From the NCBI GenBank assembly GCA_041398705.1, contig JAWKUI010000010.1, forward strand, positions 62,001 to 126,000: a DNA stretch of 64,000 bases. Direction: 5' to 3'. Under the pieces are notes generated by a model that was given only the letters and a program-made list of their open reading frames with translations, was not told where the DNA came from and did no database searches. Positions 42,415 through 51,795 of this stretch are shown here, in pieces (within the stretch, counting starts at the first letter, position 1; each line of letters opens with the position of its first letter). Position numbers and translations under genes: made by a program. The DNA is from NORP259 sp041398705. GTDB taxonomy: Bacteria; Planctomycetota; UBA1135; GCA-002686595.

Positions 42415-42475
42415 CGGCCACGCTGCCTTGTCCCAACCGAGTCCGACTTCCCCTGGGGCGAACCCCGGCGAGCCG

Positions 42476-43434
<959 letters not shown>

Positions 43435-43438
<4 letters not shown>

Positions 43439-44184
43439 AGCGCGCTTGGTTCGTAGCCCGCCGCGAATGGTCGGCGTACTTCTCGTCGCCGCTGGCCTAC
43501 GTGCTCGTGCTCGTCTTCACCCTGGTGCAGGCGGGCCTGTTCTACTTCATCGGGTATCCGATCGCGCCCGTGCCCCTGCCGGGACTGTGGGATGGCGGCC
43601 AAGCGAGTTTGCTCACCCTCTTCACCTGGTTGCCCCTGTCCCTGGCCGTAGTGGTGCCCGCGTGGACCATGGGCGCATGGGCCGAAGAACGGCGCGGCGG
43701 CACCGAAGAGCTCATGCTCACCTGGCCCCTGCGCCCGTGGGAATGGGTTCTCGGCAAGTTCCTCGCCTCCTGGTCCCTGCTGAGCCTGGTGGCCGGTCTG
43801 CTCGTGCTGCCGATCGCGTTCAGCGTGCACGGCCTGGGCGACCTCGACTGGAGCACGGTCTGGGTCGGCTGGATCGGCGCGTCGCTCTTGATTGCGGCCT
43901 ACACCGCGCTGGCCCTATGTTGCTCGGCGCTTACCAGCGAGCAGCTCGTGGCGTTCCTCGTGGGCAGCTTGCTGCTCGGGCTTTTGTGGCTGCTGCGCAT
44001 GCTCGTCGGCCTCGCGCCCTCGGGCCTGGCGGGTCTGCTCGAAGCGGCGTCGCCCCAGAGCCACTTCCTCGACACCGCTGCCCGCGGCGTGTGGGTGTGG
44101 GCGGACGCCCTGTACTTCCTGCTGCTGACCGCGGCGGGGCTCGTCTGGAACACGGTGCTGCTCGAGCGGCGCCGCCTGCAGTGA
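43435..44184 (+). CDS. ABC-2 type permease (GldF-like)
   Basis: The protein is 249 aa with six hydrophobic segments (about 20-40, 60-80, 107-127, 145-165, 172-192 and 226-246). It contains the conserved RREWSAYFSSPLAYVLVLVF near the N-terminus and WAEERRGGTEELMLTWPL, which are typical of GldF/ABC-2 membrane proteins. It supplies the transmembrane subunit for the preceding ATPase. The starts and stops overlap on both sides (ATGA at 43435 and GTGATG at 44181-44186). Confidence 0.87.
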
Positions 44185-46007
44185 TGGCAAACGGTCCCCG
44201 CAAATCCCAGGCGCTGCGCAGCGTCGTGACGGCGGTTTTGATGCTGCTGGTGGCGGTCGAAGGGGTGCGGCTCGGTTCGCGCCTGCTTTCCGGCCGCCAC
44301 GACTACAGCGAAGACCAGCTCTTCACGATCTCGGACGGCACGCGCGCGATCCTAGGCCAACTCGACGACACCCTGCAGGTCAAAGCCTTCTTCACCCAGG
44401 AGATCCGTTCGGGGGAAGCGGCGCTGATCAAAGCCCGGGTCGAAGCCCTCTTGCACGACTTCGAGCGCCTGGCGGGGGGCAACATCGACCTGGTGGTGCA
44501 GGACCCGTCGGTTTTGAGCGCCGCCGCCGAAGAAGCGCTCAGCCACGGCATCGATCCCTTGCCCGTGGTCACCGGCCGCGGCGGCGAGCAGAACCGGCAA
44601 TTGATCTACCTCGGTGCCGTGCTGCGCTACAAGAGCCGGCGCGAGGTGCTGCCGCTCTTGAACCCGTGGAGCCTGGAAGTCGACTTTGCGGGCGCCGTGC
44701 AGCGGCTGTTGCGCGACAAGCGCCAGAAACTCGGCTGGACCGGCGCACCGTTTGGGCCGGTGGATCCGCCCGAGAACGGCATGGCGTTTGGCCAGTTCCA
44801 GGTGCTCAAGCACCACCTGGAGCCGCAGTTCGACCTGCAGGAGATTCCTGCCGGCGCGTTGGAGGCGGGGCAGAGCATTCCCACCGACCTGGACTTGCTG
44901 CTCGTGCTGCGGCCCGACGACTGGCACCCGCGTGCGGTGTTCGCCCTCGATCAATACCTGCAGCAAGGCGGGCGCGCGATGATCTGCTTGGACCGGGTGC
45001 ACAACAGTCCCGTCTCGCGCGCGGAGCATCTGGAGCGGGGGCAGGAACTGGGCAATACGGGCCTGGAGGCCCTGCTGCGCGGCTGGGGCACCGACCTGTC
45101 GCCCGGGCACGTGTGGGACCGCGAGTGGGCCGGACCACGTGCGTTGATCGTCGAGGACATGGACGCCAACGGTCGGCGCACCGGGCGCCAGCGGCTCGAG
45201 CCCCTGCGCGATCCCGCCAGCCCCGAGATCGGCCCCGACGGCTTCGAACGCACGTTTGCGCCCACCGGCCGCACGGCTTCGGCGCAGTTCTTCTGGGCGC
45301 ACGCCTTCGCCACGCGGCCCGCGCCGGAGGGCATCGATCGCCTCGACTTCGTGCACAGCTCGGACGCAGCATTCCTGAGCGAGCCGATCCTCGACGGCGG
45401 CCGCAGCGGCGAGGAGATCGAAGCGTATACGCGCAGCTTGATCGCTGGCGGCGGCGCGCAGCGGTATGCCCTGGCCACGCGGCTGCTCGGCACCTTCCAC
45501 ACGGTGTTCGAGCGCGGTGCGCCCCAGCCCTTCGACGTCACCCGCGGCGACCGCAAAGCGAAGGTGGGCACGACGAGCGAGCCGGTGCGATCGGGCGAAG
45601 CCCCGGCGCGCGTGGTGCTGGTGGGGGACAGCGATTGGCTCCGGGATCCGTTGCCCGAGGGTTTGGCCCCGGTCCTGCCCGGCGCGACGCCCGCGAACCT
45701 GCTGCTCTTTGACAACCTAGTCGACTGGCTCACGCAGAGCGGCGACCTGATCGGCGTGCGCAGCAAACAACCGCGGCCGCGGCCCCTGCGCAACTTCCAA
45801 GAGGAAGCCCTGCGCGAAGCCGGTCTGCTCGGCCTCGATGCGCCGCGCAGCGCTGAGGAAGCCCGCGAACGCCTGCGCCGCGCCGACGAAGCCGAACAGC
45901 GGGCCGCCCGGGCGCGCTGGCTGTCGATGGTTTGGCCCCTGGCGGTGACCCTGGCCGTGGTGTTCCTGCTCGCCGGCCTCTGGAACTGGAAGGAGCGCCA
46001 GGCATGA
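44184..46007 (+). CDS. GldG-like ABC transporter auxiliary protein
   Basis: The protein is 607 aa. An N-terminal membrane helix (about 11-31) and a C-terminal one (about 580-603, VWPLAVTLAVVFLLAGLWNW) enclose a large domain outside the membrane. That domain contains RHDYSEDQLFTISDGTRAIL near the N-terminus, a GldG/ABC_transp_aux hallmark, with DDTLQVKAFFTQEIRSGEA, IDLVVQDPS and a DLLLVLRPDDW segment. In gliding bacteria GldG forms a complex with GldA and GldF. It overlaps the stop of the permease gene by one base and the start of the DUF4340 gene by four (ATGA at 46004). Confidence 0.82.
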   Translation: MANGPRKSQALRSVVTAVLMLLVAVEGVRLGSRLLSGRHDYSEDQLFTISDGTRAILGQLDDTLQVKAFFTQEIRSGEAALIKARVEALLHDFERLAGGNIDLVVQDPSVLSAAAEEALSHGIDPLPVVTGRGGEQNRQLIYLGAVLRYKSRREVLPLLNPWSLEVDFAGAVQRLLRDKRQKLGWTGAPFGPVDPPENGMAFGQFQVLKHHLEPQFDLQEIPAGALEAGQSIPTDLDLLLVLRPDDWHPRAVFALDQYLQQGGRAMICLDRVHNSPVSRAEHLERGQELGNTGLEALLRGWGTDLSPGHVWDREWAGPRALIVEDMDANGRRTGRQRLEPLRDPASPEIGPDGFERTFAPTGRTASAQFFWAHAFATRPAPEGIDRLDFVHSSDAAFLSEPILDGGRSGEEIEAYTRSLIAGGGAQRYALATRLLGTFHTVFERGAPQPFDVTRGDRKAKVGTTSEPVRSGEAPARVVLVGDSDWLRDPLPEGLAPVLPGATPANLLLFDNLVDWLTQSGDLIGVRSKQPRPRPLRNFQEEALREAGLLGLDAPRSAEEARERLRRADEAEQRAARARWLSMVWPLAVTLAVVFLLAGLWNWKERQA

Positions 46008-46930
46008 ACGCGCTCGGCAAACGCAACCTGCTGCTGGTGCTGCTGCTCGCGGTGCTGGGCCTCGCCGATTTCGCCACCCGTCCGAAGGCGCGCGTGGTGC
46101 GCGAGACCGTGCCGCTGCTCGAGGCTTGGCCGGCGGGTTCGGTCGCGCGGCTATCGGTTACGGATACCGCCATGGCGGGGGCCACGCCGCTCGAACTGCG
46201 CCGCGAGGAGGGCATCTGGCGCCTGCCCGCGCTCGGCGGTTTCCCTGCGCGCGCGAGCCTGGTGCAAAGCCTGCTCGACGGCCTTGCTTCGCTGAATACC
46301 CTCGATCGCCTTTCGGGCGACGCCGCCAGCCACGCGGGGTACGGCCTCGACGAGTCGAGCGGCGTGCACCTCGTGCTCGCCGACGCGACCGGCGCGAACC
46401 TGGCGGACCTGTGGCAAGGCGACCTCGCCGCCGGCGGCCGCGCCAGCTACGTGCGCCGCAGCGGTGAACCCGCCGTCTACCGCGCCCCGCTCTTCCATCC
46501 GCGTGTGCAAGTCGATCCCCTGCGTTGGATCGATGCGCGCTGGATGCCGCTCGACCCCGAACTGCTCGGCAGCGTGCGAATCGAACGCAAGGGCGGCGAA
46601 ACGCCGCTGGAGCTGGCTTTGGAAGCGGGTTCGGCCAGCAAATGGCTTTATCCGGACGGCAAAGCCGTGCCCGCCGCGGACATGCGCCGGCTGCTCGCCG
46701 CCCTGTCGCGCGTGACGATCACTTCGATCGAATCCTCGGCCGCCACCCCCGCCGATCCTGACCTACGCTTCGAAGTGCGCATCGGCAACGACGAACCCTG
46801 GCGCGGCGCCCTCTGGATCCCCGCCGAAGGCGAACCCGCAACCGCCACCGTCGAACGCGAAGGGTCCTGGACCCTCAAACTCGCGCCAAGCGCCACCCGC
46901 GCGCTCTTGCAGGCGACCGACGCCCTCTAG
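46004..46930 (+). CDS. DUF4340 protein
   Basis: The protein is 308 aa with an N-terminal signal anchor (RNLLLVLLLAVLGLADF). The body matches DUF4340: ARLSVTDTAMAGATPLELRR, GIWRLPALGGFPARASLVQSLLDGL, GYGLDESSGVHLVLADATG and RASYVRRSGEPAVYRA. DUF4340 is commonly the fourth gene of Gld-type ABC operons. It probably forms a periplasmic partner of the GldG-like protein; this is inferred from context. It ends 27 nt before the convergent pilin gene. Confidence 0.85.
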   Translation: MNALGKRNLLLVLLLAVLGLADFATRPKARVVRETVPLLEAWPAGSVARLSVTDTAMAGATPLELRREEGIWRLPALGGFPARASLVQSLLDGLASLNTLDRLSGDAASHAGYGLDESSGVHLVLADATGANLADLWQGDLAAGGRASYVRRSGEPAVYRAPLFHPRVQVDPLRWIDARWMPLDPELLGSVRIERKGGETPLELALEAGSASKWLYPDGKAVPAADMRRLLAALSRVTITSIESSAATPADPDLRFEVRIGNDEPWRGALWIPAEGEPATATVEREGSWTLKLAPSATRALLQATDAL

Positions 46931-46957
46931 TCGCCGATCCCGGCAGCGAACCGCCGC

Positions 46958-47479
46958 CTATTGGTAACTCGCGCCGCCGCCGGTGACGTACGCGAACAAG
47001 GTGTTGAAATCCATGTTCGGGCACTGGAAGCGGCTCGGATACTTGGCCGCGGCGGTGGGGGATTCGAAGGCGCGGATGCCGATCACGTAGTAGGTGCCGG
47101 GCCCAACGCAGGAGTAGGTGCCGCGGTTGAAGCGGCGGTAGACGAAGTAGTGGCTGCCGTCGGCTTTGGGGTCGGACAGGGGGCCGCGCACGTAGCCTTC
47201 CTGGGTCAGGACCGGGATGAAGTCGCCGTCGTCGCTGCGGTCCCAGCCGCCGGTCAGGGCGCCGTTGTCGGGGTAGTCGCCGTGGTCCAGTTTGTACTGT
47301 TCGATGGCCTCCACGTAGGTGCGCAGGTCCTGGACGCGGCGGGCGTCGCGGGCTCGGGCGCTTTGGCCCTGCACGCGCGGCACCACGACGCCGGCGAGGA
47401 TGCCGACGATGGCGAGCACGATGACGAGCTCGACCAGGGTGAAGCCGCGGGAGGCGTGGGCTTGGAGTTTGGATTTCAT
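46958..47479 (-). CDS. Type IV pilin / type II pseudopilin
   Basis: The protein is 173 aa from the ATG at 47479. It has a short basic leader and the prepilin peptidase site RGFTLVELVIVLAIVGILAG (cleavage before F, Glu at position 5 of the mature protein). A soluble GspG-like domain follows, with EAIEQYKLDHGDYPDNGALT and two Cys near the end (YSCVGPGTY, FQCPNMD) that could form a disulfide. It is divergent from the secretion operon with 187 nt between the starts, so both may share regulation. It could supply the fibre for either motor cluster. Confidence 0.87.
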   Translation of the reverse strand: MKSKLQAHASRGFTLVELVIVLAIVGILAGVVVPRVQGQSARARDARRVQDLRTYVEAIEQYKLDHGDYPDNGALTGGWDRSDDGDFIPVLTQEGYVRGPLSDPKADGSHYFVYRRFNRGTYSCVGPGTYYVIGIRAFESPTAAAKYPSRFQCPNMDFNTLFAYVTGGGASYQ

Positions 47480-47666
47480 CGACGTACCGCTGTTCCTGCA
47501 TCGACCGGGGCGCGGCGCATCTGAAGCGAAGGCGGGGAAACGGCCGCGCGTGGGGGGGATGACGCAATTGGCGTGCTTTCCCGTAGGAGGGCGCAATTCA
47601 GTCCTAAAGCGATTCTCGGGCGCGCCCGATGGGGATTTCGGAATCGAACACTCTGCCAAAGCCCCC

Positions 47667-49121
47667 ATGGCCTCCAAAACCCACAAACACGCTCAACTAC
47701 CCCTGCTCTACTTCGGTGGAGGGGTGGTGGAATGGGTGCCCACTCCTGGCAAAGAGGAGCACGGGTACCGGCGTGACGATACCCAAAGCCGTTCGGCCCC
47801 TGACATGGTGCGCGTGGCGCGCGGCCTGCTGCAAGAGACCGGCCACAAGCCGGGGCGCTGCCAGGTGCTGCTCGGCGGCGACCAGGTGCGCACGCGCATG
47901 TATTCGCTCGGGGATATCCCGGCGAAAGCGGTGCGCAGCGTGCTGCGGCGCAAGGCGGCCAACCTGCTCGAGGTCGAAGAGCACCAGGCGATCTTCTCCG
48001 CCATGGCCCTCACCACCCACGAAGGCGACACCGACCGGCGTTGGCTGGTGACGGCGATCCGGCTCGATGACCTGCGGTCGTTGCAGCTCGCCCTGATCAA
48101 GGACGGCTTCCGGCCCGCCCGTTTCCTGTTCGCGCGTCAGGCCCTCCTGGGCACCGCGGATCAGCACCTTTCGACCGGTTCGGACGACGAAGCCTGGGTG
48201 ATCGTCGGCGTGGAACACGAAGGCGTGTGCATCTCGCTCGTGGCTGGGGGACAGCTCGTGCAGCAGTCGCTGGTGCCTGGGCAGTTCGATACGCATAGCG
48301 CCATGGCGGCTTCGGTGCTGCAGGAATTGCGCGGGTTCGAGAGCTACTGGCGGCGTTTCTCCCGCGGCGGGGCCATCGACGATGTGCTCGTGGCTGGCCT
48401 GGATTCGGACGAACTCGAACACTTCGAACTCGCGTGCCACGCGGCCTTGCCCACGGCGGAGTTCCTCGGGGTCGGGGCGGACCTGAACGCGGACAAGGAA
48501 GGGGCGCGCGCGGGGTATCTCGCCGCCTGTGCCGCTTCGGAAGGTCAAGAAGGCGATTGCACCATCGCGCGGCCGGTTTCCCGCGGCTCGCTCGCGGGGG
48601 TGGCCGTGATGACCTTGGGCATCGGCCTGTTCGGTGGTTGGATGCTGCGCGAGAACCTCGAAGAACAACGTCGGCACTACATGGAAGGGGCGGAGGCCCT
48701 GGCCCAGGCGGTGCCCGAGCTGGATTCGATCGAAACCGTGCTCGACCAACACGCGGGCCTGCGCCGCGAGCTGGACCAGCGCGCCACGTGGATCGCTACG
48801 GTCGGCAGCGCCGGCCTCGACCTGCACGGCTGGATGGCGCAGACCGAAGCCGCGTTTGCGGGCCAGGCGGTGCTCGACAACGTGCACTTCGACGATACCG
48901 GCACCGAAACCAGTTTCATCGCCGGCGGTCGCGTCGATCCCGATCCGATGGGGGCCACGCGGGCCCTGGCGGCGGTGCGCGAGCGCCTGATCGAACATGC
49001 CCAGGTCGGCCAATTGCAGATGCGTCTGCCCTCGGCCCTGGCCACCGGCGAAGAGTCCGATAGCGGACTCGAGTTCCGGGTGTTGGGCAGCCTGCGTTCC
49101 CAGGGGGGCAATGCGCAATGA
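47667..49121 (+). CDS. PilM/PilN-type (GspL-like) inner membrane alignment protein
   Basis: The protein is 484 aa from the ATG at 47667. The first 300 residues resemble the cytoplasmic actin-like PilM/GspL fold (for example VRSVLRRKAANLLEVEEHQA and DEAWVIVGVEHEGVCISLVA). One transmembrane helix is at about 310-330 (LAGVAVMTLGIGLFGGWML), then a PilN-like periplasmic coiled-coil and ferredoxin-like domain. It therefore combines PilM and PilN in one chain, as GspL does. The frame has an upstream extension that lacks conservation. It heads a seven-gene operon with overlapping ends, and its TGA overlaps the ATG of the next gene. Confidence 0.72.
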   Translation: MASKTHKHAQLPLLYFGGGVVEWVPTPGKEEHGYRRDDTQSRSAPDMVRVARGLLQETGHKPGRCQVLLGGDQVRTRMYSLGDIPAKAVRSVLRRKAANLLEVEEHQAIFSAMALTTHEGDTDRRWLVTAIRLDDLRSLQLALIKDGFRPARFLFARQALLGTADQHLSTGSDDEAWVIVGVEHEGVCISLVAGGQLVQQSLVPGQFDTHSAMAASVLQELRGFESYWRRFSRGGAIDDVLVAGLDSDELEHFELACHAALPTAEFLGVGADLNADKEGARAGYLAACAASEGQEGDCTIARPVSRGSLAGVAVMTLGIGLFGGWMLRENLEEQRRHYMEGAEALAQAVPELDSIETVLDQHAGLRRELDQRATWIATVGSAGLDLHGWMAQTEAAFAGQAVLDNVHFDDTGTETSFIAGGRVDPDPMGATRALAAVRERLIEHAQVGQLQMRLPSALATGEESDSGLEFRVLGSLRSQGGNAQ

Positions 49122-49765
49122 AACAAGTCGTGCACAACCTGCGGGATGGGGATCGCGTGCGCAGCACCGCCCTGCTCGCGCCGCTGCTGCTTCTGCCCCT
49201 GGCTTTGGCCGGGGTGCCGGCGCCTTCGTACCTCGGGGCGCAAGTCGCCAAGCGCCAGGAGAAAGCGGCCCGGGACGGCAATGACTATGCCCAGAGCCGC
49301 GTGCAAGAGTGGCGCAACCTCGGCGATGTGCCCGAAGCGCTGACCAACCTGCGCCAGGTGAACGGTGCGCTCGCGGACATGCTGCCTGCGTGGCAAGAGG
49401 AACTGGTCGTGCACGGCGCCCTGCGTGCCGCGGGCGAGCGGGCCGGCCTGGAGCTGGGCCGCCTGCAGATGACCGCGCCTGAACGCCGCGGCGACCCCCT
49501 GCAGGGCCTCGTGGTGGTGGAGCGGGAGATTTCCCTCTCCGGTAGCGGGACGATCCAAGGCCTGCTGAACCTCGTCGATCACCTGCGCGACGGCGGTTGG
49601 CCGACTTGCGTGCACGGCATCGACGCCCAAGTCGATCGCGCTCGTCCGGGGGTCTTCGGCTTCGACCTGCGCCTCGGCATCTTCCACACCGCTCCCGCCG
49701 AAGCCTTCACCGCGTTGCCTGAAGCGGACGCCCCCGAATCGAACATCGAAGAACCGATCCAATGA
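49118..49765 (+). CDS. PilO/GspM-like alignment protein
   Basis: The protein is 215 aa. An N-terminal transmembrane helix is at about 18-38 (LLAPLLLLPLALAGVPAPSY), a coiled-coil region follows (about 40-90), then a ferredoxin-like fold with TIQGLLNLVDHLRDGG, a PilO/GspM-type segment. It lies between the GspL-like gene and the PilP/GspC-like gene, with 4-nt overlaps at both ends. Such proteins dimerise with PilN/GspL and link the motor to the secretin. Family assignment rests mainly on position and topology. Confidence 0.65.
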   Translation: MKQVVHNLRDGDRVRSTALLAPLLLLPLALAGVPAPSYLGAQVAKRQEKAARDGNDYAQSRVQEWRNLGDVPEALTNLRQVNGALADMLPAWQEELVVHGALRAAGERAGLELGRLQMTAPERRGDPLQGLVVVEREISLSGSGTIQGLLNLVDHLRDGGWPTCVHGIDAQVDRARPGVFGFDLRLGIFHTAPAEAFTALPEADAPESNIEEPIQ

Positions 49766-50364
49766 CTTCCCTCAAGCAAATCGGCCTGCTGAGCGGCCTG
49801 GGCCTAGGCCTGTGTTTCGTCTGGGTTCCGGGCATGCGCAACTACCTGCCCGACTTCATCACCGGCGCGACCGAGTCCAGCACGGCTACGTCGTTGCCCG
49901 AGGGCGTGACCCCCGAGCTCGAGCTGATCGAGCCGGGCCAGGCTCCGGTGATGCCGCGCGTTTCGGTGTCCGGTGGCGACCCCGCGGCCTTGCTCGAATC
50001 CCTGCGCAACTTCCGTGCGGGCCAAGGCCCCGGCGTGGCCCCCGAACCGGCCGTCGCCAAGAACACCCCGCGCAGCGCGCCCGATCCCGGCCTGCGCCTG
50101 CAGCAACAAGTCCGTTCGCTGTCCCTCTCCGCCATCCTCGTGCACCCCGGCGGCAGCCGCGTGCTCTTTGGCGCCCAGAGCTATCGCCTGGGACAAGAGG
50201 TCCTGCCCGGCGTGCGCGTCGAGTCGATCGCCCCCGAACAAGTCGTGCTCGGCGACGGCCAGTCCCAAGTCACCCTCAGCCTGCCCATCCTGGGCCAAGG
50301 CCCGTCCGCCTCGTTCTCCGCGACCAAGCCCCCGGTTTCCGCCGAGGAGGCGCCCCTGCAATGA
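49762..50364 (+). CDS. PilP/GspC-like protein linking the inner membrane to the secretin
   Basis: The protein is 200 aa. A hydrophobic N-terminus (about 6-22) is a signal anchor, a Pro/Gly-rich linker follows, and the last 90 residues form the small beta domain of PilP/GspC (LSLSAILVHPGGSRVLFGAQ, YRLGQEVLPGVRVESIAPEQ). This domain contacts the secretin N0 domain in known systems. The ATG overlaps the previous stop (ATGA at 49762-49765), and its TGA overlaps the ATG of the secretin (ATGA at 50361-50364). Confidence 0.68.
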   Translation: MTSLKQIGLLSGLGLGLCFVWVPGMRNYLPDFITGATESSTATSLPEGVTPELELIEPGQAPVMPRVSVSGGDPAALLESLRNFRAGQGPGVAPEPAVAKNTPRSAPDPGLRLQQQVRSLSLSAILVHPGGSRVLFGAQSYRLGQEVLPGVRVESIAPEQVVLGDGQSQVTLSLPILGQGPSASFSATKPPVSAEEAPLQ

Positions 50365-51791
50365 AGACCGCCCTCGCCTCCCTGCTGCTCCTGTCCGGCG
50401 CCGGCTGCCGCGCCGTGGAATCCGACGTGGCCCTGTTCCACCCCGACCTGCTCGAGGTGCTGACCCAATCGCCGATCCACTCGCCCCTGCCCGAACCCGA
50501 AGCCGACGTCGACCTGCTCCCGGCCGAGCACCTGGCCGACGATCCGTGGCCGCGCATCGGCGGGGATGAGGTCATCAGCCTGAACCTGCGCGGCACCACC
50601 CTGCAGGACGCGCTCAACATGCTCGCGGACCAGGCCGGCGTGAACTTCATGCTCGACGGGGATCTGAACTTCCCGATCCACGCCTCGTTCCCGGCGATCA
50701 CCGTCGACGACGCGGTGCACGCCCTGCTGACCAAGTACGAGCTGCGCCTCGTCAAGGACCAGGCGGGCATCTACTCGGTGAATTCCACCAAGGGCAACGT
50801 CGCGGTGACCGAAGCGATCGCGCTGCAATCGGTGTCCGCCAAGGACGTGGCCGCGCAGCTGCAGTCCCTGGCCGGCGACAGCCGCATCGTGGTCGACGAA
50901 GGCCGCAACGTGGTGCTCGTCGATGGGGATCGCAAGACCCTCGAGACCGTGCGCGCGTACCTGCGCGCCGTCGACCGCGTCAAGCCGCAGGTGCTGCTCG
51001 AAGTGACCATCTTCGAAGCGATCCTCGACAACGAGTTCAACTTCGGCATGCGCCACAGCTACTCGGACAAGTGGAACGATGCCGCCTACCAGGTGGCGAC
51101 GACCCTGAGCCAGGCTCCGGGTGCCTTCTCGCTGACCCTCGAGAACGAAGACGGCAACCCGACCTTCAACATGACGGCCCTGCGCCGCTACGTGGGGCTG
51201 GAACTCGTCAGCGCGCCGCGGGTGATCTCGGTCACCAACAGCCAGGCGAGCGTCGACGTGGTGGAGGAGGTGCCCTACGTGGAGACCACCAGCACCACCG
51301 AAACCGGCGACCAACTTGCCACGAACATCGTCGAGCAGGTCTCCTACAAGGAGGCCGGCATCAAGCTGAAGGCGACCCCGTCGATCCAGGACAAGGGCGT
51401 GCTGCAGGTGGAGATCAGCCTCGAGCTTTCCGAGGTGGTGGATACTTTCAACGACATCCCGATCCTCGATAGCCGCAAGCTGGCGAACACGTTCCTCGTG
51501 CAGGACGGCGATACGATCGTGCTCGGCGGCCTGATGCAGGACCGCCGCCGCGACACCGATACCGGGGTGCCGGTGCTGATGCACCTGCCGGTGCTCGGTC
51601 GCTTCTTCCGCAACGACGCGGACACCTCCGACCGCCGCGAGCTGCTCGTGTTCGTCACCCCGCGCGTGCTGAGCCCGGGCCAGGCGGCGCAACTCAGCCG
51701 CTACTATCGCGACCAGTACCGCGAAAGCCGCAAGGTGGTCATGGAAGGCGCGGACAACGACGGCAACGACACCTTGGAGACCCAGAGGTAG
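50361..51791 (+). CDS. Secretin (GspD/PilQ family), lipoprotein form
   Basis: The protein is 476 aa, short for GspD (about 650) but close to compact PilQ/secretin types. A lipobox LLSGAGC suggests lipid anchoring, which can replace a pilotin. N-domains follow at about 75-210 (VISLNLRGTTLQDALNMLAD and TVDDAVHALLTKYELRLVKD). The secretin C-domain is at about 210-450: RVKPQVLLEVTIFEAILD, SAPRVISVTNSQASVDVVEE, GIKLKATPSIQ, LVQDGDTIVLGGLMQDRRRD and LLVFVTPRVL. It forms the outer membrane gate. Followed 4 nt later by the GspE gene. Confidence 0.88.
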   Translation: MKTALASLLLLSGAGCRAVESDVALFHPDLLEVLTQSPIHSPLPEPEADVDLLPAEHLADDPWPRIGGDEVISLNLRGTTLQDALNMLADQAGVNFMLDGDLNFPIHASFPAITVDDAVHALLTKYELRLVKDQAGIYSVNSTKGNVAVTEAIALQSVSAKDVAAQLQSLAGDSRIVVDEGRNVVLVDGDRKTLETVRAYLRAVDRVKPQVLLEVTIFEAILDNEFNFGMRHSYSDKWNDAAYQVATTLSQAPGAFSLTLENEDGNPTFNMTALRRYVGLELVSAPRVISVTNSQASVDVVEEVPYVETTSTTETGDQLATNIVEQVSYKEAGIKLKATPSIQDKGVLQVEISLELSEVVDTFNDIPILDSRKLANTFLVQDGDTIVLGGLMQDRRRDTDTGVPVLMHLPVLGRFFRNDADTSDRRELLVFVTPRVLSPGQAAQLSRYYRDQYRESRKVVMEGADNDGNDTLETQR

Positions 51792-51795
51792 GCCG